From positions 50,568,911-50,632,910 of the forward strand of contig NC_082686.1 in the NCBI RefSeq assembly GCF_949987515.2: DNA of 64,000 nt. The letters are read 5' to 3'. Under the pieces are notes generated by a model. It did no database searches and was not told where the DNA came from. It was given only the letters and a program-made list of their open reading frames with translations. Below, piece by piece: positions 12,175 to 23,388 of the stretch (its first letter is position 1; each line of letters starts with the position of its first letter). A program made the translations under genes and the position numbers. The stretch comes from Delphinus delphis (lineage: Eukaryota; Chordata; Mammalia; Artiodactyla; Delphinidae).

Positions 12175-12712
12175 TGTCAAGAACCTGCTGTCTGAAGCTG
12201 CCCACCCTGGCCAGGCAGGGATAGTAACCACTTGTAGGGGTCGTCTCACAACAGGAGGTCCCAATAAGGAACACAGTGATAAGGAACACAGTAGTACAAC
12301 AAGCTGCCTCCAAAACCAACCAGAAGAATTCGGGAGGGGCCAAAAGGAGGGCAGAGATGCCAGCTGGTAATACTCCTGCCAACCTCCCAGAAACCCTTGT
12401 GGTACAATCCATCTTGACTGAAAGATGCTTGCACTACCAGGAAGGGTCCTGAGTGAGACCAAATATGGGCATGAGCAAGATGATTGGCCAGAGACAACCC
12501 AGAAAGTTAACCTCACCACAGTAAACCCTGAGACTCTGAGCCATGGGGCAGAGCAGTTCTCTTAGGTTCCCTGACCCTGCTGTTCTCTGCTCAAGAGCCC
12601 CTTTTCAATAAAGCCTTTTGCTTTGTCAGAACTTGTGTCTCCTCTGACAATTCATTTATGAGTGTTAGACAAGTGTCAACTCTCAGGGCCTTGAAGGGGT
12701 CCCTATCCCTGG
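12175..12712 (+). mobile_element. Solo LTR, class I (gammaretrovirus-like) endogenous retrovirus
   Basis: GC-richer block with tg at 12175 (tgtcaagaacctgctg) and ca at about 12712 (ccctatccctggca), the standard LTR ends. It contains a U3-like section, a short pyrimidine-flanked region, AATAAA at 12607-12612 just before ttttgctttgtcagaact, and a U5-like tail ending caactctcagggcc...ccctggca. No gag, pol or env flanks it, so it is a solo LTR. Sequences immediately outside the ends (aactt and ataac) do not form a clean duplication, consistent with age. Minus-strand open frames inside it are incidental. Confidence 0.75.
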
Positions 12713-13560
12713 CAATAACTACATTCAGAGATCTGCTTTAATTTTATCATTTTAAGGAGGCCATTCTTAACCACTATCTTATTTAGAGTAACATTCCTCT
12801 TTCTTTGCCTTCAAATCCTCTCATCTTTCCCTGCACAAAGGGATTTTTCATCAATTTTAAATCAGTTATTAGTTTATATTTCTTTGAAAGTAATTCATGC
12901 TATTAACTTTTAAATTTTCCAGCATTGTGAGTGATCTAATATACTATTAAAAGCTTCATATTCTTTCTCAAAGATATATGTATGTTGTTATAGCCTTTTT
13001 CTTATTACAAATCTTACAATTACTTTTAAATTTTATAATAAACTTCACAGCTTATTATTGTTTATTTTCTTACTCTTTTGAATTTACATAAATACTGTTT
13101 TGTTATTTCTTACCAATGTCTTCTCTTCTTAATTATTTATTTTCCTTCTTTTCCTGTTTATTTAGATGATCATTTTTGAAGTACTCAAATTGACTTTTTG
13201 TTCCTGTAAGTTGTCCTTCTTATAATGAGTATTTAATATATTCAGTGTTCTATAGCAAATGCTTGCATTAGATCCCTTATGATATATAATAATTTAATAT
13301 TATTATCATTTTCTTTTCAGAATATTCTATAACATGCCATTTAATCTCCTATGTAACAGAAGAGTTATTTAGGGAGGGTGTTATTTTTAAAGTTCCATGT
13401 AGATTTTATTTATGCTTATGTTGGAAAATATGGTTGATATTATGTCTATATGGTATTTCTTTACGTTTTCTTGAAATTTTTAGAGTATAATTTTCAAAGA
13501 AGGTAAAAAAGCAAATATAAATGAACACTTCTCAAAGATTTTAATGAACATTCATTGGTA
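12713..13560 (-). mobile_element. Old L1 (L1M-type) fragment, antisense, right half
   Basis: T-rich plus strand reading as reversed L1 ORF2. The segment around 13360 (agaagagttatttagggagggtg) matches the reverse of a familiar L1 ORF2 region. Same orientation as the block before the LTR, so the two are probably one insertion split by it. Heavily decayed. Confidence 0.55.
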
Positions 13561-13900
13561 AGAAACAAGGAACATGTTAAGCTGATCTAAAACATATTTT
13601 TAAAGCTAGGTATATGTAGGCAATTTAATAAAGTCATGTTTGGAAAAGCATACTGACTCAGATATAAAACTTGTTTTTGACTAATGGACCCAAAACCCAC
13701 AATCACTGTGGTTATTTGCATCGCAACCAAACAAAATCTGCAAATTAAACTGCTCTTGCATATATGTATATTGCCCAGAAAAAAAAAAAAAAGAGTCATG
13801 ACCAAACCGGTAATTTATTTCTGAGTTTTGCATAATTAACTTTCTTGTGCGGGGAAGCTAAGAAATTGTTAGCCAAAGTCCCAGTAAAAGATTAAGATTA
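13561..13900. other. Unclassified AT-rich sequence
   Basis: No supported feature; an A run at 13780-13792 is present. Confidence 0.55.
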
Positions 13901-15415
13901 TAGAGTGAGTCTCCTCACTCACACCTTATCACAATGCGAAAAGGGCTCCCATATGACAGTGAATTACAGCTGAAAATACTGCACAACACAGACTCTATCT
14001 AAAGAGGTGTTCTTAGGAAAGCCCAAAGATAACAGGGGATGCAAGGAAAAGGACACAGCAAAATTTCTAGCCTGAGGCACCTTCAACTACATAAAGTATT
14101 TAACACAGTTCAACTTCTAGCCAGATTGGCAAAATATCTCATGTTAAGTGGATATTTACCTCTCTTCCTATACCCAATAAATGACATTTATATACTTTTA
14201 ACAAAAATTACAAGTCATGCTAAAAGTTAAGAAAACAGAGTCTGAAAAGACAAAATAAACATCAGCACAAGACTCAGCTATGCTATAGATGTTGGCATTA
14301 TCTGACAAGGAATTTAAAATAACTTTGATATGTTAATGACTATAATAATATTGTAGACAGCATACAAGAACAAATGAACAACAATGAAAGTAGAGTTATG
14401 GAATCTCTAACAATGATTCAAGAGGGAATACTAGAAATCAATACACTGTAACAGAAATGAAGACTGCCATTGATGGGCACAGCTGTATACTGGGCACAGT
14501 CAAAGAAAGAATCAGTGAGCCTGAAGATAGATCAATAGTCACTTCCAAACTGAAATACTAAGTGAAAAAAGAATGAAAAAAATGAGTAGAGTATCAAAGA
14601 ACTGTGGTACAATTTCAAATAGTATAACATGTATATAATCTGAATAATTGAAGGAGAAGAGAGAATGGAATAGAGGAAGTGTTAGAAACAATACTGATAG
14701 GCAATATTAAAAAATTAGTGAAAGGCATGAAAACATAGGTCCAGAAACCTCAGAGAATACCAAGCAGGATAAATAAAAAAGCACACCTAGGGTTATCATA
14801 GTCAAACTGTAGTCAAACCAAAGGCAATGACAAATCTTGAAAAACAAAAACAAAACAAAATGAAACATAGAAAAAAGGAACTTACTTATGGAGGAATAAG
14901 GACAACAATTACAGTGGGCTTCTTGGAAAGAACGCCTTAAGAGAATGGATTGAATTATTTCAAGTTTTGGAAGAGAAATCCCTCCAACTTAGAATTCTGT
15001 GATCAGCAAATTTATTCTTCAAAATGAAGCAGAAATAATGACATTTGCACACAGAAAGTGAGGAAATTTACCTGACTTAAATGAAATGTTAAAAGAAGTT
15101 CTTCATTCAGAAAAAAAAAATAATACAAGTCAGAAATCTGGATCTACATATAGAAGGGTAATAAAGAAGGAATAAATAAAAATAAATTATTATACAGCTT
15201 TTAAAAGAATTTCTTAACAGTTATCTCTTGAAAATAGTAGCAACGTATTAGGTGATTAAAGTATATGGATAATTGAAATGAATAACAATAATGTCACAAG
15301 GCATGAGAATGAGGAATTGGGGGTACTCAGTTATAAGGTACCTGCATTATATATATAGTAGTACAGTGTTCCTTGGAAGTGGAAGTAAATTAGTCAAAAA
15401 CACGTATTGTAAAGT
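13901..15415 (+). mobile_element. Old L1 (L1ME/L1M-type), ORF1 and inter-ORF region
   Basis: Sense-strand L1. The core tctgacaaggaatttaaaat and the following aagaaagaatcagtgagcctgaag are the L1M ORF1 coiled-coil and middle region. Later the aacttagaattctgtgatcagc and agaaatgttaaaagaagttcttc-type segments mark the ORF1 C-terminal part, and gtgattaaagtatatggataattgaaatg the long inter-ORF linker typical of older L1s. No open frame survives; many indels and stops. Confidence 0.75.
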
Positions 15416-16130
15416 GCCACTATATACTTCTTAGAATTGCTAAAATATTTAAAAAAAACTCTGACAATGCCTGGCAATAATGTGGAACAATTGAATCACA
15501 GAATCATTGCTGGTAAGAATGAAAAATGATACAGACACTTTGGGAAACATTTTGGTGGTGCCTTATAAAGCTAAAAAGAGTCTTATCCTGCTACCCATTA
15601 ATTGTGCTTCTAGGTTTTACCAAACTTACTTGAAAATGTATGTCAACCCAAAAACCTACACATGAATGTTTGTAGCAACTTTATTCATAATCACCCCAAA
15701 CAGGTTTTAACTAAGATATCCTTCAATAGGTGAATGAATAAACTATGTATATCCATACAAGGGTATACTCTTTAGTAATTAAAAAAAAAAAGAGATATCA
15801 AGCTACTCAAAAATATGGGTAAACCACTTGATAAGTGAACGTGGCTAGTCAAAAAAGACCATTTACTGTTTGATTACATTTATATGATAAGCTGGAAAAA
15901 GCAAATTTTTGGATACATTACACAGTTGAGTCATTACCAGATATTTGGAGAAAAGATCAACTGAATGGGTGAAGAACAGGGGATTTTTTAGTTCAGTGAA
16001 ACTATTCTGTATGATACTATAATGGTAGATACACAACAGTAAACATTTGTCAAAACTCAGAGAACTTTACAGCAGAAAGAGTATGGGTTAATGTAGGCAA
16101 ATCTTTAAAAAATGTCTTTAAAAAAAGCAG
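15416..16130 (+). mobile_element. Old L1, ORF2 C-terminal region and start of 3' UTR
   Basis: Jumps from the inter-ORF linker to the end of ORF2: ctggtaagaatgaaaaatgat, aacctacacatgaatgtttgtagcaacttt and aataggtgaatgaataaact are conserved L1 ORF2 C-terminal motifs. Then gatactataatggtagatac begins the L1M-type 3' UTR. Most of ORF2 is missing relative to a full L1, so this is internally deleted or a second fragment in the same orientation. Confidence 0.7.
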
Positions 16131-17700
16131 ATTATGACAAAATGGTTAGCAGACTATCACTAAATGGCTGATTTAAAAAAAGGTCCAAGCCTAAGTAAAT
16201 TTGGAAAAAAATGGAGCCTATGAGATTAAAGGCAGCTGTAACTGCATATAAGAACTTTACTCTAATTGATAAAGTTGGTTCCTGTTGGGGTCGAGGGTAA
16301 CAATTCCAAAACCTCTATATATCTATACTGGAATTGAAAAATTAAATAAATGGCTGGCAGATGGAGAGAGCTGGTTTTCTCACCACTGCGGGGGAGTTAG
16401 TAGATAAGTAAGGGGAAGAGACTGGAAAAAGCCATTTGAGTTAGAGTTGGAGATACTGTTTTGAAATCATATTTGAATTATTATAGATACAGATGGAGAT
16501 TACAAAGATATAGATGATATAAGTATAGATATGTATATATACATGGTTAGTGTACATACATATATTTCTTCCTTCTTTTAGCTGAGAGAGCCTAGAAACA
16601 ATGACAACCCAATAACAGTAAGCCCACTTAATGCCAAGTTCTTGGTTCTAATACCATATTCCAATATAAGGAACAAGTTCTCCTTGGAGAAGTGGCTGAT
16701 TCTAGGACTGGGGAAGGGAATATACAAGATAAGCTTGGATAATTTATTATGCTAAAAAGTAAAATAAAAACCCTAAAAACCAAACCAACCAACCAATCAC
16801 AGTGATAAGAGCTATGTCAAATGGAAGAAGAAGACAACTGAGAAAGCTCTCAATGGCCAAAGCTGGAACAATTTGAATAACAAAATTGTATTATATTATA
16901 ACCCAGAGTATAATATAAAAATCCATTAGTTTATATTGCTACAATATATGATTGAATAAATAAATAATATATGGTACAGGCTAGACATATCTTCTATGCA
17001 GAAAAATGCCAAGTAATATATGTAGATATTTTTTCTCAAGGAATTAAAACATAATTCCTCACCTCTTAAATGTGGACTACACACAGTGACTTTCCTATAA
17101 AGCGTACAGTATGGAAGGGGGGAAGAAAGAGTATCTTTAGAGTGGAGAAACCTGACAAAAGCTACCTAAGCCAGTGATTAACATAAACAGTGACATCATA
17201 TTGACACTATATGCCCTTGATATGATGTGATGAAAATGGCACTTTACATCTTGGTTTTGTTCCCCAAAACTTGTAACATCAGTCTAATCGTGGAAAAAAT
17301 GTTAAACAATTCCCAGTTGAGGGATGTTACACAAAATAAGTGAACACTACTCAAAACTGTTAAGGTCATCAAAAACATGATAAGTCAGAGAAATTGTCAC
17401 AGCTAAGAGGAGTCTAAGGAGACAAGATGACTAAATGTAATAATGGCATCCTGGATAGGATCCTGGAAAAGAAAAAGGCCTCAGGAAAAAAGCCAATGAA
17501 ATCTGAATAAAGTAGAGTATTTAACCATTACATATCGATATCACTTCAATTATTTTAACAAATACGTCATATGAATGTAAGATGTTGGTTACAAGGCAGA
17601 AACTTGGTGTGGGGTATGAGAAATCTCTGTATTATCTTCATAACTTCCGTGAATCTAAATCTATTCTAGAAAAAGTTTATTAAAAATGTTTAAATGTTAC
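16131..17700 (+). mobile_element. Old L1M 3' UTR, extended
   Basis: Matches remembered L1M-class 3' UTR order: gtacagtatggaaggggggaag, gagtggagaaacctgacaaaag, ttgatatgatgtgatgaaaatgg, tcaaggtcat-like and ggatcctggaaaag segments, closing with aaaaagtttattaaaaatg at about 17685. Non-coding. Divergence is high but the order is preserved over more than a kilobase. The stretch 16300-16900 is less certain. Confidence 0.65.
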
Positions 17701-19144
17701 AAGTACTTTGATAAAACACAGATCCCAGATAAAATTATTCATTAAATTGGGCTGGATTGCTTAAAAGTTTTCATTATCATGGCTGAACTTATGTAAAATT
17801 GCTCATACAAACAGAGGAAAAATTTTTCCTTTCTGGTCTATCTCTTTTTCTTTTTTTTTTCCTGATTCCAACTTGAGAATAAGAATGATACTTTTTCCTT
17901 TGTAAAACAATCATTACTTTTGTTCATCTTCTTAATTAAATATGTGACATGTTAGTATTTCTACTTATTCATATCTATTTAATTCGAGAAGTTGGTGATT
18001 GTGGATGAGATCTTTTGGAATATTTTCAGGATTAAATAGCACAAATCTAAAACCTGAATTAACTCCCCAAATTGTCACATAATTTACTCACTTCCTGAAA
18101 TACTGCTTTTGAAGATAAGCACAATCAGGTATTCAATCTTTAGAAAGATGATGACGTTGCACAGAGCTTGGGAGAGTTAACTAATTCCTGGACTTCAGTA
18201 ACAATACAAGACTAAATCAGGCAACAACTTTATTTCAGTGTATATTTTAATCCCAAAACTGGTTCCCAGTAACATGGAAAAATTATTTTCTAAGCTACTA
18301 TATAAATTCGTAATAAAAATGAGATATGGGGGGGGAAGCCTTGTGAAAACTTCTCATTTATTAGATATTTTAGAACAATCTGGAATATATCTAAGGAAAT
18401 GCATGCAAGCAAATTCAGAGACAAAATAGTGGAAGGAATCATATAAATGAAATTTAATTCACAGTTTTAATTCTTTTTAGTGGTTAAATATAGATTTTTT
18501 TCCTCTTATTATTTCCTCCTGCAATCAATTTATCTGAAGCTTCCTCCATCCTTTAGTAGCTGCCCTTTGAGAAGATAAAAAGAAATGAATGTTGTATGTA
18601 CTACTTGAACATGTGTGAACTCTGGGTCACTCCTTACACCAGTGGACACCAAGCTGTTGTTCTGGCATGTTTTATAGTGATGAAGCAATACTATGGTCAG
18701 AATTTGTATTCCCATTATAGATTCGTGTGTGATGCATTATAGCACATCTCCACTGACTGAATTAATCAACATCGTTTCCTTCCCACCACATCTAAGAGAA
18801 CTGTTATCACTTTACTTCTACTTATTTTCAATGCATTTTATATTTCTTAAGATGTTCTGTCCTACAGAATATTATTAAGTTTCTTTAATTTTCTCATGCT
18901 TTTGAAAGCCAGAGTTTTGTAATACACTTAATATTATGCCTCTAGATCTGGTAACCAGATTAAATCCTGTAAAAAGTTTATTTGCTCATGCCATGGCTGG
19001 GAGTAAAGGCTCTATGCAAAATATATGAATAAAATAAAAGAACATGTAGAGATTTAAAATTGGAACTAAAACAATATACCCCTGACTATATGAATTTCAA
19101 TATGATACTTTATTATACACATTTATCTCTATATATGTCTCTAT
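17701..19144. other. Unclassified AT-rich intergenic sequence
   Basis: No gene or repeat family recognised. Confidence 0.6.
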
Positions 19145-19279
19145 TTTTTCTACCTTTATTGAGATACAATTAATAAATAAAACTGTATAAATATAACGCA
19201 TTCAACATGAGGATTTGATATATGTATAGATTGTAAAATGATTATCACAACATAATGGTAATCCATCACCTCACAGTTT

Positions 19280-19338
<59 letters not shown>

Positions 19339-19395
19339 GTAGGTACCATGCTATTAGATCCCCAGAAATTATTCATCTTATAGCTGCAAGTTTGT
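19145..19395 (-). mobile_element. Old L1 (L1MA/B-type) 3' UTR fragment, antisense, with internal (TA)n
   Basis: Begins tttattgagatacaattaat, the reverse complement of an L1M 3' terminus, continues through gaggatttgatatatgtata, and after a long TA tract resumes with accatgctattagatcccca gaa, also in family order. The segment normally between those two parts is largely replaced by the microsatellite. Confidence 0.7.
19284..19335. repeat. (TA)n microsatellite, about 26 units
   Basis: Uninterrupted alternating T-A run. Expected to be length-polymorphic and able to melt or extrude cruciforms. Confidence 0.97.
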
Positions 19396-19600
19396 TTACT
19401 TATTCATTTATTTTGTCATTAAAATTTTTGAGCTTCTAGTGTCAACTGAAAATAAGACACAGTTCCTTCCCTAGTGAACGCATAGTCTGGTAGAAGACAA
19501 CTTTGAGAAAAGTAAAACTATATTAATGGCAAATATATATGTTACATGCTGAAAAGGCTGTTCAAGCTCAAGGAAGAGAGTAAGAGAATAAGTGGATAAA
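19396..19600 (-). mobile_element. Possible L2 3' fragment, antisense
   Basis: tttacttattcatttatttt... followed by an acagttccttccctagtgaacgc-like segment resembles the reversed L2 3' end and upstream region (normally 'ccctgccctcaaggagct'). Strongly decayed. Confidence 0.45.
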
Positions 19601-20199
19601 AAAAGGGATTATGTTATATAAATAATAAGAACATTTTTGTTATAATTTTTAATTATTTATTGTTACATAATTTTCTTTCTTTAAAAGTTCTAAAAGAAAC
19701 AGAAAAACATCTCTTACAGAGATACTGACTGTTAAGTTTAGTCTGGTTGCTGATTTTAACTGCTAAATTTACATCTCATAAAACAGTGTTGAATGATTTA
19801 TAGACAATATTGAAACTCTAATATTTTAAACACATGTTCTTAGTTTTGATGCATTTTTCTTATCTTAAAGCTAACAACCTAAAATTTATAATTTCAGTTA
19901 TCTTGTTACTTCATGCCTAGCACAAATCATAAAGTTATGATTGAAAATTAATAATGTTAATGACAGAGTATCAATATATTAATACTTAATGTTCAAATTG
20001 GCATAGATGAAAGTTGAAAAATGATGTCTTTTTTAATATTTACTTACTCTTTTTATGGCTCATGTGCACAAACATGTATTTCACTATGTCCAGTTTACTT
20101 TATCTCATCTGAAACGTTTCAGCTAAGTATGTTGAGATCAACTTTGTTTTTCTCAGACTTCCATGATGACTGCCCTTCTTCCCTGTCTTTTGTATGCTT
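19601..20199. other. Unclassified AT-rich sequence
   Basis: No supported feature. Confidence 0.6.
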
Positions 20200-20690
20200 A
20201 CCAACCAGACTTGCATAAAGAGGAAAAACTACGTCGGTGTATCTTCTGCCGAGAAATGGAATTTCACATGCAGCAGCTGGCTGAATGCAAGTTTCTGAGC
20301 AAATGATTTGTGATTGGATTTGCCTCTCCTTTATGGACTCTACCATTGCTTTCAGTGCCCTGTTCAATTTGAGACTATAAAAACCTGAAAGCAATCACAA
20401 GGTGAATTTCAATAAATTGAATTTATGATGAGTGTGAAGGATAATTTGCTGACAGCTTTAAATTGTAAGCACTTCTTTCAGTGGTAAATATACCCAAATT
20501 GCTTTGTTTTTCTCATAAGAGATTCAGCACCTTGAAACAAAGGTTTGCCATAAAACGAGCTCTCCAGCAAACATCTGCTCCCTGTCTCTAAAGCCCTGAG
20601 ACAGGTGAAATAGGACTCTGGCTGTATGAGCTATGTTTTAAAGCTTTGACATTGGAAAGGGATTCATTCTTTACATTTGTATCAGTAAAA
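20200..20690. promoter_or_regulatory. Candidate conserved non-coding element (weak)
   Basis: A non-repeat, compositionally balanced block between AT-rich stretches. It contains an E-box-like cagctg at about 20275, and ctttgt and acaaag motifs in opposite orientation around 20504 and 20537, which resemble SOX-family cores. There is no coding frame with family features. Regulatory status is inference from texture and motifs only; short motifs occur often by chance. Confidence 0.25.
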
Positions 20691-21069
20691 GGATTAGCAT
20701 TCTTCTTTGGAAAGAAAAAACATCAGACCTATTTCAAATATACTTATCTAGTTTAAAGTACTTACTCCAGCTCAATATAAATCTAAAACTATATAAATCT
20801 GAATAAAATATTTGATGATCCTATTTTTATTCTGCTTGAATATTTGTGTGTTTAATTTGGGGGGAGATTCACCAGGTATTTTTACTGAAAATAGGCCTAC
20901 ATATTATAAAAATAGAAGTGTATAGAGAATCTTTGCTCTGGAGGGCTCTATGATCTATAAACATTCATTAGTCAATATTTGTAGAAACGTAGACTGTTAA
21001 TAGAAGATACTATGCAAAAATAGTACATAGACTAACAAATATGAAAAAGCACACAAATTACTAGTGACC
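20691..21069. other. Unclassified AT-rich sequence
   Basis: No supported feature. Confidence 0.55.
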
Positions 21070-21295
21070 AGATAACTGCATTGAGCTATCGTTTATTCAC
21101 CAGTTTAACAAAAGCTAAAGTGTGGAATAGAAACCATAAGGAAGGATGTGGAAAAAACTGTAACTCTTATTCACTACTAATGAAAGTAAAAATTGTTACA
21201 ACCGCTTTTGAAAACCATTTTATGTTTTCTAGTAAAGATGAAGATACATGTACACCAATGACTTAACAATTCCATCCCTATCATATACCTTAGAG
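21070..21295 (+). mobile_element. Degraded L1 ORF2 C-terminal fragment
   Basis: gtttattcaccagtttaac...gtggaatagaaaccataaggaagg...ctcttattcactactaatgaaagtaaa reads as the L1 ORF2 3' region (the 'trial of multiple hits, gtggagaaaaggaa' segment) in sense. Poorly conserved. Confidence 0.45.
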
Positions 21296-21605
21296 CAATT
21301 CTGTTGAATAGGAATATAATGCAAGCCCATGTATAACTTTAAATTGTCTAGTAACCATGTTAAAAATAAAAATTAATAGGTGATACACATTTTAGTAATG
21401 TATTTTATTTAACTCACTATAGCTACAATATTATTATTTTGAAATGTAATCAATATAAAAGTATAAGATATTCTACATTCTTTTTTCTTTTGGTATTGTC
21501 TTCAAAATCAGGTATCTATTTTATACTTAGAGTACATCCAAATTGAAAAAAACATTTCAAGTACTTAATAGCCACATGTGGCCTGTGTGTACTGTAATGG
21601 ACTTG
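21296..21605. mobile_element. hAT-Charlie-type non-autonomous DNA transposon (MER-class)
   Basis: Has the family texture: near the left end ttgaataggaatataatgcaagccca, then an AT-rich centre, then the near-terminal signature catttcaagtacttaatagcc acatgtggcc. The terminal inverted repeats are decayed. It encodes no transposase. The precise MER name is not certain. Confidence 0.6.
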
Positions 21606-21879
21606 CAACCTTAGAAAATACTTTCATACGTGTATCAGGAAGCATACACAAGAACGTTCATATTGACGTTATTTATAGTCTATATTGGTCAGGACTGAGT
21701 CAGTAAAACAGAGTCCATGGCAGTGACCTGATAAAGGGATTTTAAAATAAAAAGATTCTTAAGTTAGTGCGGGAAGTACTGAAAACTCTCTAAATCAAAC
21801 AAACCATGAGCCAAACAAGAGATAAGCAACAACACTAAGCCAGTGCATCTCTCAGGCTGATAGAATAAAAGGAGAATGT
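21606..21879. other. Unclassified, repeat-like sequence
   Basis: The segment gtcagtaaaacagagtccatgg at about 21700 resembles the start of an ancient interspersed repeat also hinted at 40865. No family name is secure. Confidence 0.3.
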
Positions 21880-22390
21880 GGTATTCTTTATGAAGTCCAA
21901 ACTCCTTAGAGTCACTTATAGAACTTTTAAGTGATCTTCGCCTTTATGTTTTTCCATCTTCAATCCCCCCCAAAAATTCCCACTCTCTCCTTATCAACCT
22001 ACATCAGTTCCCAGAATATATTCTTTTGCTCCTTTATTTCATACATTTGTGCCATTGCATACGTAGTGTAAGTTGCCTGAAATACTCTCAACAACACTCC
22101 TCTCGATTGATCAATCAATCACTTTGTGCTTTCTCTAACTTCAGGCAGATATAAACTTCTTCAATAAGAAGAGTGTGCTTATCTTCTCACCCCCTTCTTG
22201 TCATGCTGGGTTAACCACACTTCTATACAACCATAGCCCCCCCAGGCATAATCTGATTTAAACTGCTCATGTCTTTTTATAACATTGGTCTTACTTTCTC
22301 CATTGTATCATAAAATATTTGGGAGTATTTCAGTAATGTCTGTATTGCCAACTACTTGCATTTAGTAGGTATGGAAGCAATATTTTGCAA
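21880..22390 (+). mobile_element. L2 LINE 3' fragment, sense
   Basis: Succession of decayed L2 3' features: a ttaagtgatcttcgcctttatg-like segment, tatttcatacatttgtgccatt, gcctgaaatactctc, cttcaggcagatataaact, and near the end tgtctgtattgccaactacttgcatttagtaggtatgg, matching the L2 tail order. No open frame. Confidence 0.6.
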
Positions 22391-23334
22391 AGAACTGAAC
22401 AATTGAAATGTTCAAATGAAAAAAATGTAACACAAACACACTTTTGAGTTAAAATTAGTTTTCAATATGCTTTCCAAAATTATATTAGTTGCAACGATTT
22501 GGACTATCTCTAATGCCAGCCAGATCATGATTAGCCAGGACAGAGACGAAGTGTATAGAAAACTATAGATCGTGAATGTAACCTGCACACTGTAATTTAA
22601 TTTAGAAACTACTAATTCTTCATTTTAAGTATTTATAACTGCATAATTCATCATAGTTCATATACTACAAATAATGTAGAATGGGGGAAACAAAATAGTT
22701 TTTACACAGCAGAGAAATAATAAAGTAAATATTGAAATTTCCTTTCAGCTATGACAGCAATCAAAACAAAAAAAGAAGATAAATTACTTTTTAAAAAAAT
22801 AGTAAAAGGCTGAATTTGTTTTTGAAACTTTCCTTAACTTTATGTTTGTTATATGTTATATAAAAATAACTTCTACTGGGAAATATTTATCTCTTTTATT
22901 GAACTCAGGAAGAAAGCTTTCAAATAACTTCAAAAGGTATATGACTAATGTGAAACTTTGGAATCAGACCTGAAAACTGATTGGGTTTCTCTTCTGGAAT
23001 TGAGTCTAAAAGAGACGTCAAATGTCAGTAAAATGGTTGAAAGACTGAAGGAATATGTGGAAAAGTAACTTTCATCTATTTTAATATAATAGTGCATTTG
23101 GTGATTGTTGAATATAATTCTCATTGCTTCCATCTTTAGAATGAGAGAATAACTAATATGTTAATTATTATTAGAAGTACATTACAAACTTCAGTAAAGT
23201 TAATAGGTCTAGTTGCTTTGGCTAGGTTGATGGATATTTGTCATTTCCTTGGGATTAAAACCAGTGATATTTTTCTAGCAGATATGTATCCTGAAGCACT
23301 GAGAAAGTGGGGCCATTTGAGAACAATGCTTTTG

Positions 23335-23336
<2 letters not shown>
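22391..23336. other. Unclassified AT-rich intergenic sequence
   Basis: No supported feature. Confidence 0.6.
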
Positions 23337-23379
<43 letters not shown>

Positions 23380-23388
23380 CGCGCGCGC
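23337..23388. repeat. Compound (GT)n(GC)n microsatellite
   Basis: An alternating GT tract from about 23337 passes directly into an alternating GC tract at about 23371-23388. Pure purine-pyrimidine alternation through the whole run is the classic Z-DNA-prone pattern. The CpG dinucleotides in the GC part are unusual for this CpG-poor region. Confidence 0.97.

Noticed and set aside
12154..12519. 121-codon minus-strand open frame
   Set aside because: Antisense to the solo LTR; composition-driven.
19284..19335. CRISPR or satellite array
   Set aside because: Simple dinucleotide run; no repeat-spacer structure.
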